Assembly (NCBI RefSeq): GCF_001690985.1
Contig: NZ_MAJS01000013.1
Location: 67,260-131,259 of the forward strand
DNA from: Aliivibrio sp. 1S175
GTDB lineage: Bacteria > Pseudomonadota > Gammaproteobacteria > Enterobacterales > Vibrionaceae
Direction of reading: 5' to 3'
DNA length: 64,000 bases
Position numbers and translations under genes: made by a program. Below, piece by piece: positions 34,791 through 43,382 of this stretch. The first letter of the stretch is position 1. Every line of letters begins with the position of its first letter. The notes under the pieces are model-generated. The model was not told where the DNA came from. It saw only the letters and a list, made by a program, of their open reading frames with translations, and did not search any database.

Positions 34791-35513
34791 ATGAACCCAG
34801 TTATCGATACGATTTTAAACCACCGATCTATTCGTTCTTTCACTAACGAACCTATCTCTAAAGAACAATTAGATACCATCATCAGTGCCGGTATTGCAGC
34901 CTCTTCTTCTAGCTTACTTCAAGTAAATTCGATTATTCGTGTTACTGATATAGCGAAACGTAAAGCACTGGTTGAACTCTCTGGTGGGCAACCTTATGTG
35001 GAAGGCGCTGCGGAGTTTTTGGTCTTTTGTATTGATTTTCAACGTCACCATGAAATGAACTCAGAAGTAAAAGCGGAATATACAGAACTAACCCTGATTG
35101 GAGCTGTTGATGCAGGGATCATGGCTCAAAATTGCTTATTAGCGGCAGAATCAATGAACCTCGGTGGCGTGTATATTGGGGGTTTACGTACTCATGCGCA
35201 AGAAGTCGATAATTTACTTGAGTTGCCAAATTACACGGCAGTTCTCTTTGGTATGTGTTTAGGCCATCCCGCTCAAACACCACAAAAGAAACCACGTCTA
35301 AGTCCTGATGTCATTGTTCATGAAAATACATATCAGCCATTAGATAAAAGAAAAATCCATGAATACGACGACATCATGTCGACATACTATGCAACACGTA
35401 GCAGTAATCAAAAACAAAGTTCATGGTCAGAACAAATCACAGGCAAGTTGTCACAAGAGTCACGCCCTCATATCAAGGGGTACTTGAATAACAAAGGCCT
35501 AGCGATTAAGTAA
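34791..35513 (+). CDS. nfsA: Oxygen-insensitive NADPH nitroreductase NfsA
   Basis: 240 aa from the ATG at 34791, the length of E. coli NfsA; an upstream start at 34719 lies in the preceding terminator area. FMN-binding nitroreductase fold with HRSIRSFTNEPIS at the N-terminus, ASSSSLLQ, GGVYIGGLR and KPRLSPDVIVHENTYQPLDK, all strongly like NfsA. It reduces nitroaromatics, quinones and related compounds with NADPH and acts as a cytoplasmic homodimer. Monocistronic. A weak hairpin (TACCCC / GGGGTA, 35527-35547) follows the stop. Confidence 0.92.
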   Translation: MNPVIDTILNHRSIRSFTNEPISKEQLDTIISAGIAASSSSLLQVNSIIRVTDIAKRKALVELSGGQPYVEGAAEFLVFCIDFQRHHEMNSEVKAEYTELTLIGAVDAGIMAQNCLLAAESMNLGGVYIGGLRTHAQEVDNLLELPNYTAVLFGMCLGHPAQTPQKKPRLSPDVIVHENTYQPLDKRKIHEYDDIMSTYYATRSSNQKQSSWSEQITGKLSQESRPHIKGYLNNKGLAIK

Positions 35514-35766
35514 TCAATAAACCCTTTACCCCTTCTTTTTTGGGGTATTTGTCCTTCCATATTCGTGTTACTTTCCGCCTCATTAATCCCGAGTTATCAT
35601 TATGTGTACTTGGGATTTTTAATTTTGATACCAACTAACGAAATTCAATTGGTATCAGCACAAATCTACAAAACAACTAAACTTAATAATTATAATAGCA
35701 ATGCCTGTAAATGCCGCTCACACATTTATATTCCTGGTTTTGCAACTCTAAAATAGGTAATGTCTT

Positions 35767-37137
35767 ATGCTGTCTATCTTTGATATCTACAAAATTGGCG
35801 TTGGGCCATCAAGCTCACACACAAATGGTCCTATGATTGCTGGATACAACTTCACCCAACTTATTCAGCCACATTTAGCGCAAGTTTCTCGTGTTCAAGT
35901 TGATTTATATGGGTCGCTCTCGCTGACGGGTATCGGCCACCACACCGATCGCGCGACTATTTTAGGCTTATTAGGCAACCGCCCTGACACCATCAAGATT
36001 ACTAGCGCAAATTTGGCGATGAAAAAAGCCATTGAAGACAAAGTACTTACCGTTGCCGGTGATCATGAAATCATTTTTGATTATGAAACTGATATGCTTT
36101 TTCATAAAACCAACTTGCCATTGCACGAAAATGGCATGACGATTTCAATCTTTGATGCGGCAGGCCAACAGCTTGCCATCGAAACTTATTACTCTGTGGG
36201 TGGTGGTTTTATTGCAACCGCAGATGAATTAACGAATGGAAAAAGCACCACTAATGTTGAGGTTGAATTCCCATTCAAATCAGCGGATGAAATGCTAGAA
36301 AAAGCAGAAGTTCAAGGATTAAGTTTAGGCGCTTTTGTACTACGTAATGAAGTAGCCTTCCAACCAATGGAAGCGATTGATGCGAAAGCAGATCAAATCT
36401 GGAAAGTAATGTCATTGTGTATGGAACGTGGTTTTCAAACCGAAGGCATTCTTGATGGCGGCTTAAACGTGGTCCGCCGTGCACCTGCATTATTAAAAAA
36501 ACTGGAAGCAAATGCCTCTATTGAAAACGACCCAATGGAGATCATGGATTGGATTAATTTATTTGCTTTTGCAGTAAGTGAAGAAAACGCCGCTGGTGGA
36601 CAAGTTGTTACTTCTCCAACCAATGGCGCGGCGGGGGTTATTCCTGGTGTATTGATGTATTACCATCGTTTCATTAAAGAGCTAGACACCAAGCAATTAA
36701 AAGACTTCTTAGCGGTATCTGGCGCGATTGGTATTTTATACAAAACCAATGCGTCGATTTCTGGTGCTGAGGTGGGTTGCCAGGGTGAAGTCGGCGTTTC
36801 ATCCTCAATGGCAGCAGCAGGCTTAACTGCGCTTCGCGGTGGCAGTAATGAACAGATTTGTATGGCGGCAGAGATTGCAATGGAACACTCATTGGGCATG
36901 ACGTGTGACCCGATTGGAGGCCTCGTTCAGGTGCCTTGTATCGAGCGTAATGCAATGGGTTCAATGAAAGCAATTAACGCGTCTCGTATGGCCTTAAAGC
37001 GCACAAGTAAGTGTTTAATCTCGCTAGATAAAGTGATTGATACCATGTACCAAACAGGTAAAGACATGAATCGAAAATACCGTGAAACTTCTTTAGGTGG
37101 CTTGGCGTTAATTCACATGGCACCACCGTGTGAATAA
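35767..37137 (+). CDS. sdaA: L-serine dehydratase, single-chain iron-sulfur type
   Basis: 456 aa with the fused beta (about 1-150) and alpha (about 190-450) domains of the SdaA/SdaB type. The N-terminal SIFDIYKIGVGPSSSHTNGP and the C-terminal VGCQGEVG, MTCDPIGGLVQVPC motifs supply serine-binding and [4Fe-4S] cysteine residues. It deaminates L-serine to pyruvate and ammonia and is oxygen-sensitive. I cannot tell SdaA from SdaB by sequence alone. It stands alone between two terminators and is unrelated to the alginate genes. Confidence 0.9.
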   Translation: MLSIFDIYKIGVGPSSSHTNGPMIAGYNFTQLIQPHLAQVSRVQVDLYGSLSLTGIGHHTDRATILGLLGNRPDTIKITSANLAMKKAIEDKVLTVAGDHEIIFDYETDMLFHKTNLPLHENGMTISIFDAAGQQLAIETYYSVGGGFIATADELTNGKSTTNVEVEFPFKSADEMLEKAEVQGLSLGAFVLRNEVAFQPMEAIDAKADQIWKVMSLCMERGFQTEGILDGGLNVVRRAPALLKKLEANASIENDPMEIMDWINLFAFAVSEENAAGGQVVTSPTNGAAGVIPGVLMYYHRFIKELDTKQLKDFLAVSGAIGILYKTNASISGAEVGCQGEVGVSSSMAAAGLTALRGGSNEQICMAAEIAMEHSLGMTCDPIGGLVQVPCIERNAMGSMKAINASRMALKRTSKCLISLDKVIDTMYQTGKDMNRKYRETSLGGLALIHMAPPCE

Positions 37138-37157
37138 TTTCATCTAACCAATAAACA

Positions 37158-37196
37158 AAAAAATCCAGAGCTCTCAAACGAGGTTCTGGATTTTTT
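37158..37196. terminator. Bidirectional terminator, serine dehydratase / corrinoid ABC operon
   Basis: AAAATCCAGA (37160-37169) pairs with TCTGGATTTT (37185-37194), with T runs on both strands, between convergent genes. Confidence 0.88.
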
Positions 37197-37219
37197 ATAG
37201 TTACTATCTAAATATTGAA

Positions 37220-38017
37220 TTATTTTTTATACGGCGACACTATCGTATTCCCTGTCACCGCATGGTGAGACACCATCACTAAATCTTGATATAAAGCTCG
37301 AATATTCTCTTCACACAGCACATCATTAGGTTTACCTTCTGCCATCACTTCACCTTGGTTAATCAAGATTAGACGATCACAAAACTCGGCGGCGGTATTT
37401 AGATTATGAATCGCAACCAAGGCGGATTTTCCATTTTTGCACTCTTTATGGAGTACATTCATTAACTGAGATTCATGGCCAATATCCAAACTGGCGGTTG
37501 GCTCATCAAGCAGCATTAATGGCGTTCCTTGCACTAATGATCGCGCAAAATGCACTAGCTGTTTTTCTCCGCCAGATAAGTCTGTCACGGTTCTAGAGCT
37601 TAAATGCCCAATCCCCACTCTTTCTAAGGCAGCTTGGCTTTGTTCTTTAATCACGGCTTTAGAAATAAGTTCTTTCTGTTGCTTTGCATGAAACCCTAAC
37701 CCAATGGTTTCCATCACGCTAAATGGAAATGCAGCTTCACTGTATTGGGGTAAATAACTCATGCTTAATGCACGTTCTATATGAGAAAGGCTCGATAACG
37801 ATTCACCTTTAATTAAAATGTCACCCTGTGAATACGTTTGAAAGCCACTGATGCATTTCATCAAGGTGCTTTTACCGGCGCCATTAGGGCCAATAATCCC
37901 AACTAACTCTCCTGCATTCACTGAAAACGAAATGCCTTTTAATAGCGTTTTAGAGCCGACTTGATAGCTGAGGTTTAATACGTTTAGTAGCGCTTCTTTT
38001 GAATTCATCTTACTCAT
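37220..38017 (-). CDS. FecCD-type ABC transporter ATPase, probable corrinoid importer
   Basis: 265 aa from the ATG at 38017, which overlaps the permease stop by four bases (ATGA). The longer open frame from 38068 would read deep into the permease gene. Walker A is GPNGAGKST, the signature LSGGEKQ and Walker B LMLLDEPTASLD, followed by the H-loop in LVAIHNLNTA. It belongs to the iron-siderophore/haem/B12 importer ATPases. As the last gene of the operon behind a cobalamin riboswitch, it most likely energises cobalamin or cobinamide uptake, as BtuD does. Confidence 0.85.
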   Translation of the reverse strand: MSKMNSKEALLNVLNLSYQVGSKTLLKGISFSVNAGELVGIIGPNGAGKSTLMKCISGFQTYSQGDILIKGESLSSLSHIERALSMSYLPQYSEAAFPFSVMETIGLGFHAKQQKELISKAVIKEQSQAALERVGIGHLSSRTVTDLSGGEKQLVHFARSLVQGTPLMLLDEPTASLDIGHESQLMNVLHKECKNGKSALVAIHNLNTAAEFCDRLILINQGEVMAEGKPNDVLCEENIRALYQDLVMVSHHAVTGNTIVSPYKK

Positions 38018-39054
38018 GCTAAACGCCCTTTTCTTTGGAATCGAATAATCAAACCGATAAAGTAACAACCACCGATAAACGAGGTAATGATCCCCGCTTT
38101 CAACTCATTTGGCGCAATAATCCAACGGCCTAACAAATCACATACGAGCAAGAAAATAACACCAAAAATGGCAGAGAACGGCAACAGCTTTTCATGCGCA
38201 GGCCCAACCAATAAACGCACTAAATGTGGCACCATCAAACCAATAAAACCAATTGGTCCGGCTATCGCTATCGACATTGCCGTTAACAAAGTAGCGAACA
38301 TCAATAATTTGAATCGGGTCTGCTTTACATTAAGCCCCATACCGTGCGCGCTTTCTTCACCTAATGCTAATAAATTTAAGGCGCGACTCTCTTTTAAGAG
38401 CAAAATTGAAACGATAATAATGACAGGCGTTGGCCATAATAAATGTTGCCACATACGCCCATCTAAACCACCCATTGCCCAAAAGACAAATTGGCTGACT
38501 TCATATTGCTGAGCCATTAATAGCAAACCCATTCGAGCGCCACCCAATAAACTAGAAAGCGCCAAACCCGTTAAGATTAAAAACAAGATTTGAGAGGATG
38601 AATGACGAGATGCAAGCACATAAATAAATGCTGATGCCGCTAATGCCCCCACCGTAGTAAAAATAGGTAACCACATCGGGTTCATAAACGAGAAGCCCGA
38701 TACAATAACGATGACCGCCCCAAAACTACTGCCAGAGCTCACACCTAGTACATCTGGACTGGCTAATGGATTTTTAAATAAGCCCTGAGTACAAGCTCCC
38801 GCCAACGCCAATGCACCACCAGCCAGAATAGCGGCACACGCTCTAGGTAAGCGAATGTGCATTACAATCGCAGAAGCTAATGGGTATTCTTTTGCTGCGA
38901 GTTCGCTACCATTAAGTAAGTAACTCTTAAACATCGCCAATATATCGAAAACTGGGATATGCACTGCTCCAAGGCTGAGGTAAGCCAAAAAAAGACCAAT
39001 AAACAGACTGACTGAGATAATAATTTGAAATGATGTTAAACGATAAAAAGGCAT
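38014..39054 (-). CDS. FecCD-type ABC transporter permease, probable corrinoid importer
   Basis: 346 aa with about nine or ten transmembrane helices and FecCD/BtuC landmarks: HIRLPRACAAILAGGALALAGA, LASPDVLGVSSGSSFGA and GPIGFIGLMVPHLVRLLVGP near the coupling region. It forms the membrane channel for the substrate delivered by the binding protein encoded just upstream, whose stop codon touches its start (shared position 39054). Cobalamin specificity is inferred from the riboswitch leader. Confidence 0.87.
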   Translation of the reverse strand: MPFYRLTSFQIIISVSLFIGLFLAYLSLGAVHIPVFDILAMFKSYLLNGSELAAKEYPLASAIVMHIRLPRACAAILAGGALALAGACTQGLFKNPLASPDVLGVSSGSSFGAVIVIVSGFSFMNPMWLPIFTTVGALAASAFIYVLASRHSSSQILFLILTGLALSSLLGGARMGLLLMAQQYEVSQFVFWAMGGLDGRMWQHLLWPTPVIIIVSILLLKESRALNLLALGEESAHGMGLNVKQTRFKLLMFATLLTAMSIAIAGPIGFIGLMVPHLVRLLVGPAHEKLLPFSAIFGVIFLLVCDLLGRWIIAPNELKAGIITSFIGGCYFIGLIIRFQRKGRLA

Positions 39055-39968
39055 TAGAGTTTCTTATACACTGAATGATTAACAAAAAGAACAGCATCAA
39101 TAATGTACTGACTATAAACACTTCTTAATACATGAGGCATTTGATACACACGCCCTTCTTTAATCGCAGTGACCGATTGCAATGACGGATCAGACATCAC
39201 TTCTTGTCTAAAATGCTCTGCACCATTGTCATCACCATAAACCCAGGCAGGAATAAATAACACATCTGGATTAAGCACAATCACCATTTCTTTTGATACT
39301 GGCACTTGTCCGTATTTATCACTCACTAATCCTTCAATCGCATTATCTAGATCCGCTTGTTCTAATACTTCATCCCATGTGGAATCTTGCCCGCTAGAAG
39401 TACCCCAAGGGTTATAATCGAGTGCCGTTAATCTTTGTTTCGGTTTAACCACATTTTGATCTAATCGTGCTTTCATTTTGGTAATGATTTTTTCAGCCGC
39501 TTCGCTTTTATTAACTATTTCACCAACACGTAATATCTCAGCTTCGATCTCAGTAATCGTTTTTGGGGTTTGAATTCGATAAACCGGAATGCCTGCACTT
39601 TCAATAATCGCCAATTTTGACGCATCACTCCAATTGGCAGCAAAAACAATATCAGGACGATTCGCAATGATCATTTCAACATTTAGAGCCAATAAGGGAA
39701 CAGACTTTGGAAGAATGTCTTTTACCGCAGAGTAATTAGGGTTACTGGCTAAATCCGTGAGGCTTGATAACGAATGTTCATCGACTAACTCTAATAACAC
39801 CGCATCAGTAAAAAGGGTTTTAGAAGAAATCTTTTTAGGTTCTTTTTCGATAATGACTTGCTTACCTAAACCATCAATTAAAGACAACGGATATACCGTT
39901 TCAGCCATTGACGGAAATGAAACAAGTAAAGATAAGATAAAAAAATGCTTAAACGCAGGCCAATGCAT
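39054..39968 (-). CDS. Periplasmic corrinoid-type substrate-binding protein (FecB/BtuF-like)
   Basis: 304 aa with a Sec signal peptide (about 1-22, ending SMAE). The mature protein is a class III periplasmic binding protein with two lobes joined by a helix: KKISSKTLFTDAVLLELV, MIIANRPDIVFAANW and ESAGIPVYRIQTP in the first lobe, and NPDVLFIPAWVYG then EGRVYQMP in the second. First gene of a three-gene ABC operon; AGGAG precedes the ATG. The cobalamin riboswitch in its leader predicts B12 or cobinamide as ligand. Absence of a TonB receptor gene nearby means BtuB must be elsewhere. Confidence 0.83.
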   Translation of the reverse strand: MHWPAFKHFFILSLLVSFPSMAETVYPLSLIDGLGKQVIIEKEPKKISSKTLFTDAVLLELVDEHSLSSLTDLASNPNYSAVKDILPKSVPLLALNVEMIIANRPDIVFAANWSDASKLAIIESAGIPVYRIQTPKTITEIEAEILRVGEIVNKSEAAEKIITKMKARLDQNVVKPKQRLTALDYNPWGTSSGQDSTWDEVLEQADLDNAIEGLVSDKYGQVPVSKEMVIVLNPDVLFIPAWVYGDDNGAEHFRQEVMSDPSLQSVTAIKEGRVYQMPHVLRSVYSQYIIDAVLFVNHSVYKKL

Positions 39969-39993
39969 GGCAACTCCTGTAAATCGCGTACCT

Positions 39994-40021
39994 AATAAAA
40001 TGGCTTACTTCATTGTAAGCC
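39994..40021 (-). terminator. Leader hairpin, expression platform of the cobalamin riboswitch
   Basis: On the minus strand GGCTTAC pairs with GTAAGCC over six bases, followed by ATTTTATT. It lies between the aptamer and the start codon and could act as an attenuator. Confidence 0.5.
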
Positions 40022-40150
40022 TTGCTCTTCGTATCTGACTTAAGTACTTAATATACTCTTACAGTGGCGCGCCCGTTACGGACTTTCACCGTATTCCGAA
40101 GATGCGGTATTGTACTTCGCTGTCGCTATATATTCTATCTTTATACCTTG
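40022..40150 (-). ncRNA. Cobalamin (B12) riboswitch
   Basis: The minus strand shows the aptamer core GGTGAAAGTCC at 40080-40090, then the B12-box GCGCCACTGTA at 40060-40070, and the AAGTCAGATAC segment at 40031-40041. The order and spacing are those of the adenosylcobalamin riboswitch family. It heads the FecCD-type ABC operon and should shut it off when cobalamin is plentiful. Boundaries of the 5' half are approximate. Confidence 0.9.
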
Positions 40151-40244
40151 AAAGCATTTGTTTTCTTAGCGTTAAGCAATGGTAATAGAAGCCATTTTTT
40201 TCTATAGTAACCCTATATAGGATGTTTTATTTAAAGGATTAAAA

Positions 40245-40835
40245 ATGAAATACTCGTTGCTGTTTCTGATAGCCATGTTCACTTCTGCTAGTTTTGCAAA
40301 TACAGAAGAACCCGTCACCACTCAACCTCTTGTGACGATTAACGCTATGATTGATATCAAAGGCATTGAGCAATCTGCCGAACAAGGCGCACAAGCAATG
40401 CTAAAAATGGCTGACTCTCTTGAGCTCATCGCACAAAATAGAAACCTCACTCCAGAGCAACAACAAAACATTCATAAAACAATAGAAAACATCAATAACC
40501 TTGTCGATGTTTCATCTGATTCACTTCAATCGTTACCCACTTTTTTAAAAGAATCAAAAGAAACCCTTTCTACAACCAGTACACAATTTTTTGATGACCT
40601 AACTTTTAAAGTCATTTTATTACTCGCTATCGTTGTCCTTGCCTTGGTCGCGATTATTGCCTGCTTCTATTGGTTTATTCTTCGCCCGTTACAAAATACC
40701 TTATTACAAGCGACTACCAATATTTCAACCATGGCAAAAGCAATCGAAAATTCAGCCCTATCTCTTGAAATGACGAATAAAAATCACGACAACATTTTAC
40801 AGCTACTAAGCCAAGAAAAGGATAATCAATCCTAG
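40245..40835 (+). CDS. Exported single-pass membrane protein, unknown
   Basis: 196 aa. A signal peptide covers about 1-18 (ending SFA). A helical periplasmic part (about 30-115) has heptad-like patterns and the segment NLTPEQQQNIHKTIENINNL. A strong transmembrane helix spans about 123-147 (ILLLAIVVLALVAIIACFYWF), followed by a 45-residue polar helical tail with HAMP-like spacing but no signalling output domain. I do not recognise a family. The gene is divergent from the corrinoid operon and 53 bp ahead of a probable cobalamin adenosyltransferase gene, so it may be co-transcribed with the latter. AAAGGA precedes the ATG. Confidence 0.6.
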   Translation: MKYSLLFLIAMFTSASFANTEEPVTTQPLVTINAMIDIKGIEQSAEQGAQAMLKMADSLELIAQNRNLTPEQQQNIHKTIENINNLVDVSSDSLQSLPTFLKESKETLSTTSTQFFDDLTFKVILLLAIVVLALVAIIACFYWFILRPLQNTLLQATTNISTMAKAIENSALSLEMTNKNHDNILQLLSQEKDNQS

Positions 40836-40888
40836 ATAATACGTGATAAAGTACGTTCACTCTTTATTGATAACTAAGTGATTTAATT

Positions 40889-41431
40889 ATGGCACTAAAA
40901 GCATCTGGTGTGGTTGGTGAGCTTTCATACCCTTTTATTTTTGAAGACAGTCCACTGTGTGATTTTGAGATCCTAACCGATGAGCTATGTGCCTATACTG
41001 GTTTAGCACTTTCTCAAATCACTCACGTTCAAGTAAGAGGATCTCTAGAGCGTTTACAGCCAAAGATCTTTCATTTAAATGGGTCAATTCGTGGTAAATG
41101 CGGTATTTTTGAAGAAGACGTACAAGAACTGCTCGCTGAAATGATCGCGTTTAAAAAACAAGTTGAAGATAAAGGAAAACGCTTTGTTCTTCCAAGAGGA
41201 ACCGGTCCCGTAATTCAACTGCACCAATGTCGTAGCTTAAGTAAAAAAGTGGTTCGTACTTTGGTTCAAATAGATAAATTAACCACAAAAAAGATACCAG
41301 AAACCCTACCTCGTTTTGCCAATGTACTCGCTAACTACTATTTCGTGCTAACACGCGTATTAAACCAAGAAGCTGGAATAGAAGAGCCTGAATACGTCAG
41401 TATTAATTATCCTATGCCACCGAAAATTTAA
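40889..41431 (+). CDS. Probable PduO-like ATP:cob(I)alamin adenosyltransferase
   Basis: A 180-aa cytoplasmic protein. The C-terminal helices CRSLSKKVVRTLVQIDKL and LPRFANVLANYYFVLTRVLNQ resemble the RxxCRxxER...LNRLSDYLFxLAR region of PduO-type adenosyltransferases, though the canonical arginines are partly replaced. The N-terminal half (SYPFIFEDSPLCDFEILTDEL) is less typical. If correct, it attaches the adenosyl group to cobalamin, which would also supply the ligand of the neighbouring riboswitch. The assignment leans on context; a distant non-catalytic relative is possible. Confidence 0.5.
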   Translation: MALKASGVVGELSYPFIFEDSPLCDFEILTDELCAYTGLALSQITHVQVRGSLERLQPKIFHLNGSIRGKCGIFEEDVQELLAEMIAFKKQVEDKGKRFVLPRGTGPVIQLHQCRSLSKKVVRTLVQIDKLTTKKIPETLPRFANVLANYYFVLTRVLNQEAGIEEPEYVSINYPMPPKI

Positions 41432-41756
41432 TCAAATGATTAATTTCAACATATTTTTTGTCAACCTAATATAATAAATAAAATATGCAATAAATATACA
41501 CAACCGTTATTAACAATGAAATCAATAGCTAATATTGTTACAGTTGTACCAACGCTGTAACAACCTTTCAGTTATTTAAACATTCCTTACCACGATTATA
41601 ATTTTTGATGCTATTTCCGATTCTAAAATATTGATATAAATGCTTATTGAGTGGTAAAGTCTCCCTTTATAGTTTCCTTGTACAATTTAGTGATGTCTCA
41701 TTCATAATGACCTATATACCACTACCTTATTTTTATATTTATAAGTGAATAGAATA
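41432..41756. other. AT-rich intergenic region before the GGDEF gene
   Basis: 325 bp with no ORF of note. GTTACAGTTGT ... CTGTAAC near 41537-41561 forms a loose inverted repeat; otherwise nothing stands out. Confidence 0.4.
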
Positions 41757-43343
41757 ATGAAATTAAATAAGCCTAATAAATACCTTTTTTGGCCTAACTT
41801 TCTTCTTTTGTCCTTATTGATGTTTATCATCCTACTTTCTGTATTCTATTTTTATAAATACTCTGAAAATGAAACATCTCTTAATAAAATAAAGTATGAA
41901 CAAAAAGCCGTTGTTGCTGCTCAGAAAAAATATATTTCAATGACATTAAATAGTATTGGGCAAGACCTTTTATTACTATCTGACTTTATCGAAATTAACC
42001 AAGCTTATGACAAAAATAATAAAGAAATGACCGAATTGGCCGAGTTAAATGCAATGGCCCTCAGTTTACGTAAAGGTCTTTATGATCAACTTCGTTACCT
42101 TGATTTAAAAGGAAACGAAATCATCCGTATTAACTATAATAATGGCGTTCCATCTGTTGTTCCAAAGGAGCGACTTCAAAATAAAGCAGACCGTTATTAT
42201 TTCAAAGACAGCTTAAAATTACACGATAGCGATGTCTATATATCCATTCTTGATTTAAACATTGAACACAATAAAATTGAGCTTCCACATAAACCGATGA
42301 TAAGGTTGAGCACACCTGTATACGATAAAAACGGTCATAAACGTGGCATTGTGATTCTTAACTATTTAGCAAAACATCTTCTTGATGGCTTAAAAATATT
42401 TAATCTAAATAACAAAGACCATCACATGTTAATAAATAGTAATAATTACTTCCTATTTTATGACAAAAGACCAGAACTTGAATTTGGGTTTATGTTCCCT
42501 ACACGTAAAAATCAAACGTTTTCAGATATTTTCCCCAAAGAATTTAATTGTGTAAACACACACAAAAAGGGGCAGTTCGCTCTAGACTCCGGGGTATTAA
42601 CGTTTGATTCTGTTTTCTCTTACCCTAAGAATCTTGATTCATTCAAAGACATTCATATTATAAAAAATGATACGTGCTGGCGTTTAATTACGTACTCTCC
42701 GTATTCAAACCAGTGGCCATTAGAAAAAACATCGACCAATGATATCTATATTTTAATCAGCATGGTCTTCTTTTCATTCTCAATGTCCTATGTTATCGCT
42801 CGATTGCAGCTTAAAAAGAGCATAGATCATAATGAAATAAGAAAACTGGCTCACCATGATAGTTTAACGGGGCTGATTAACCGTGGATATTTCAAAAAAC
42901 TATTCCATTGGAAAATACAAGATGCACGGCGTACAGGTTCAAAATTAGCGTTAATCTATATAGATCTTGATGGGTTCAAAGATTTAAATGACAGCTTTGG
43001 CCACAGTGTTGGTGATCTCGCATTAAAAGCGGTCTCTAAAAACCTAGAATATGCATTCTCCATTAATGCTTATGTTTCTCGTATTGGCGGTGATGAGTTT
43101 GCCATACTTATTTATAATGTAGAAGATACAAAAGACATCATTTCACAAGTTGAGGCCTATTTATATTTATCTCACCAACCATTAAAACTTGATGGCGAAC
43201 AACATATGTTGAACACCAGTATCGGTGTTGCTTTCTATCCTGAACATGGCTCAAATATCAACGACTTAATGCATAACGCCGATGAAGCGATGTACTACAT
43301 TAAGCGTTCAGGTAAAAATGGATATCAAGTATTTAGCCGATAA
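41757..43343 (+). CDS. Membrane diguanylate cyclase with periplasmic Cache-like sensor
   Basis: 528 aa from the ATG at 41757; a GTG four codons earlier has no ribosome-binding site either. A transmembrane helix near residues 10-35, a periplasmic sensor domain (about 40-320) with the dCache-like IRINYNNG...RYYFKDS motif, a second membrane helix near 335-355, then a GGDEF domain (about 365-525). The active-site loop RIGGDEF is intact, so c-di-GMP synthesis is expected. The RxxD inhibitory site that usually lies five residues ahead of GGDEF is absent (that stretch reads INAYVS), so product inhibition there is unlikely. The ligand is unknown. Confidence 0.85.
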   Translation: MKLNKPNKYLFWPNFLLLSLLMFIILLSVFYFYKYSENETSLNKIKYEQKAVVAAQKKYISMTLNSIGQDLLLLSDFIEINQAYDKNNKEMTELAELNAMALSLRKGLYDQLRYLDLKGNEIIRINYNNGVPSVVPKERLQNKADRYYFKDSLKLHDSDVYISILDLNIEHNKIELPHKPMIRLSTPVYDKNGHKRGIVILNYLAKHLLDGLKIFNLNNKDHHMLINSNNYFLFYDKRPELEFGFMFPTRKNQTFSDIFPKEFNCVNTHKKGQFALDSGVLTFDSVFSYPKNLDSFKDIHIIKNDTCWRLITYSPYSNQWPLEKTSTNDIYILISMVFFSFSMSYVIARLQLKKSIDHNEIRKLAHHDSLTGLINRGYFKKLFHWKIQDARRTGSKLALIYIDLDGFKDLNDSFGHSVGDLALKAVSKNLEYAFSINAYVSRIGGDEFAILIYNVEDTKDIISQVEAYLYLSHQPLKLDGEQHMLNTSIGVAFYPEHGSNINDLMHNADEAMYYIKRSGKNGYQVFSR

Positions 43344-43349
43344 ACATCC

Positions 43350-43382
43350 GTTACACCCATACCCTATTAGTATGGGTGTAAC
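43350..43382. terminator. Bidirectional terminator overlapping the MFS gene end
   Basis: A perfect 13-bp stem, GTTACACCCATAC / GTATGGGTGTAAC, with a 7-nt loop. It contains the stop codon and last codons of the convergent MFS gene. Confidence 0.75.

Noticed and set aside
35565..35756. 63-aa open frame before the serine dehydratase gene
   Set aside because: No ribosome-binding site, composition of spacer DNA, ends just before the real gene.
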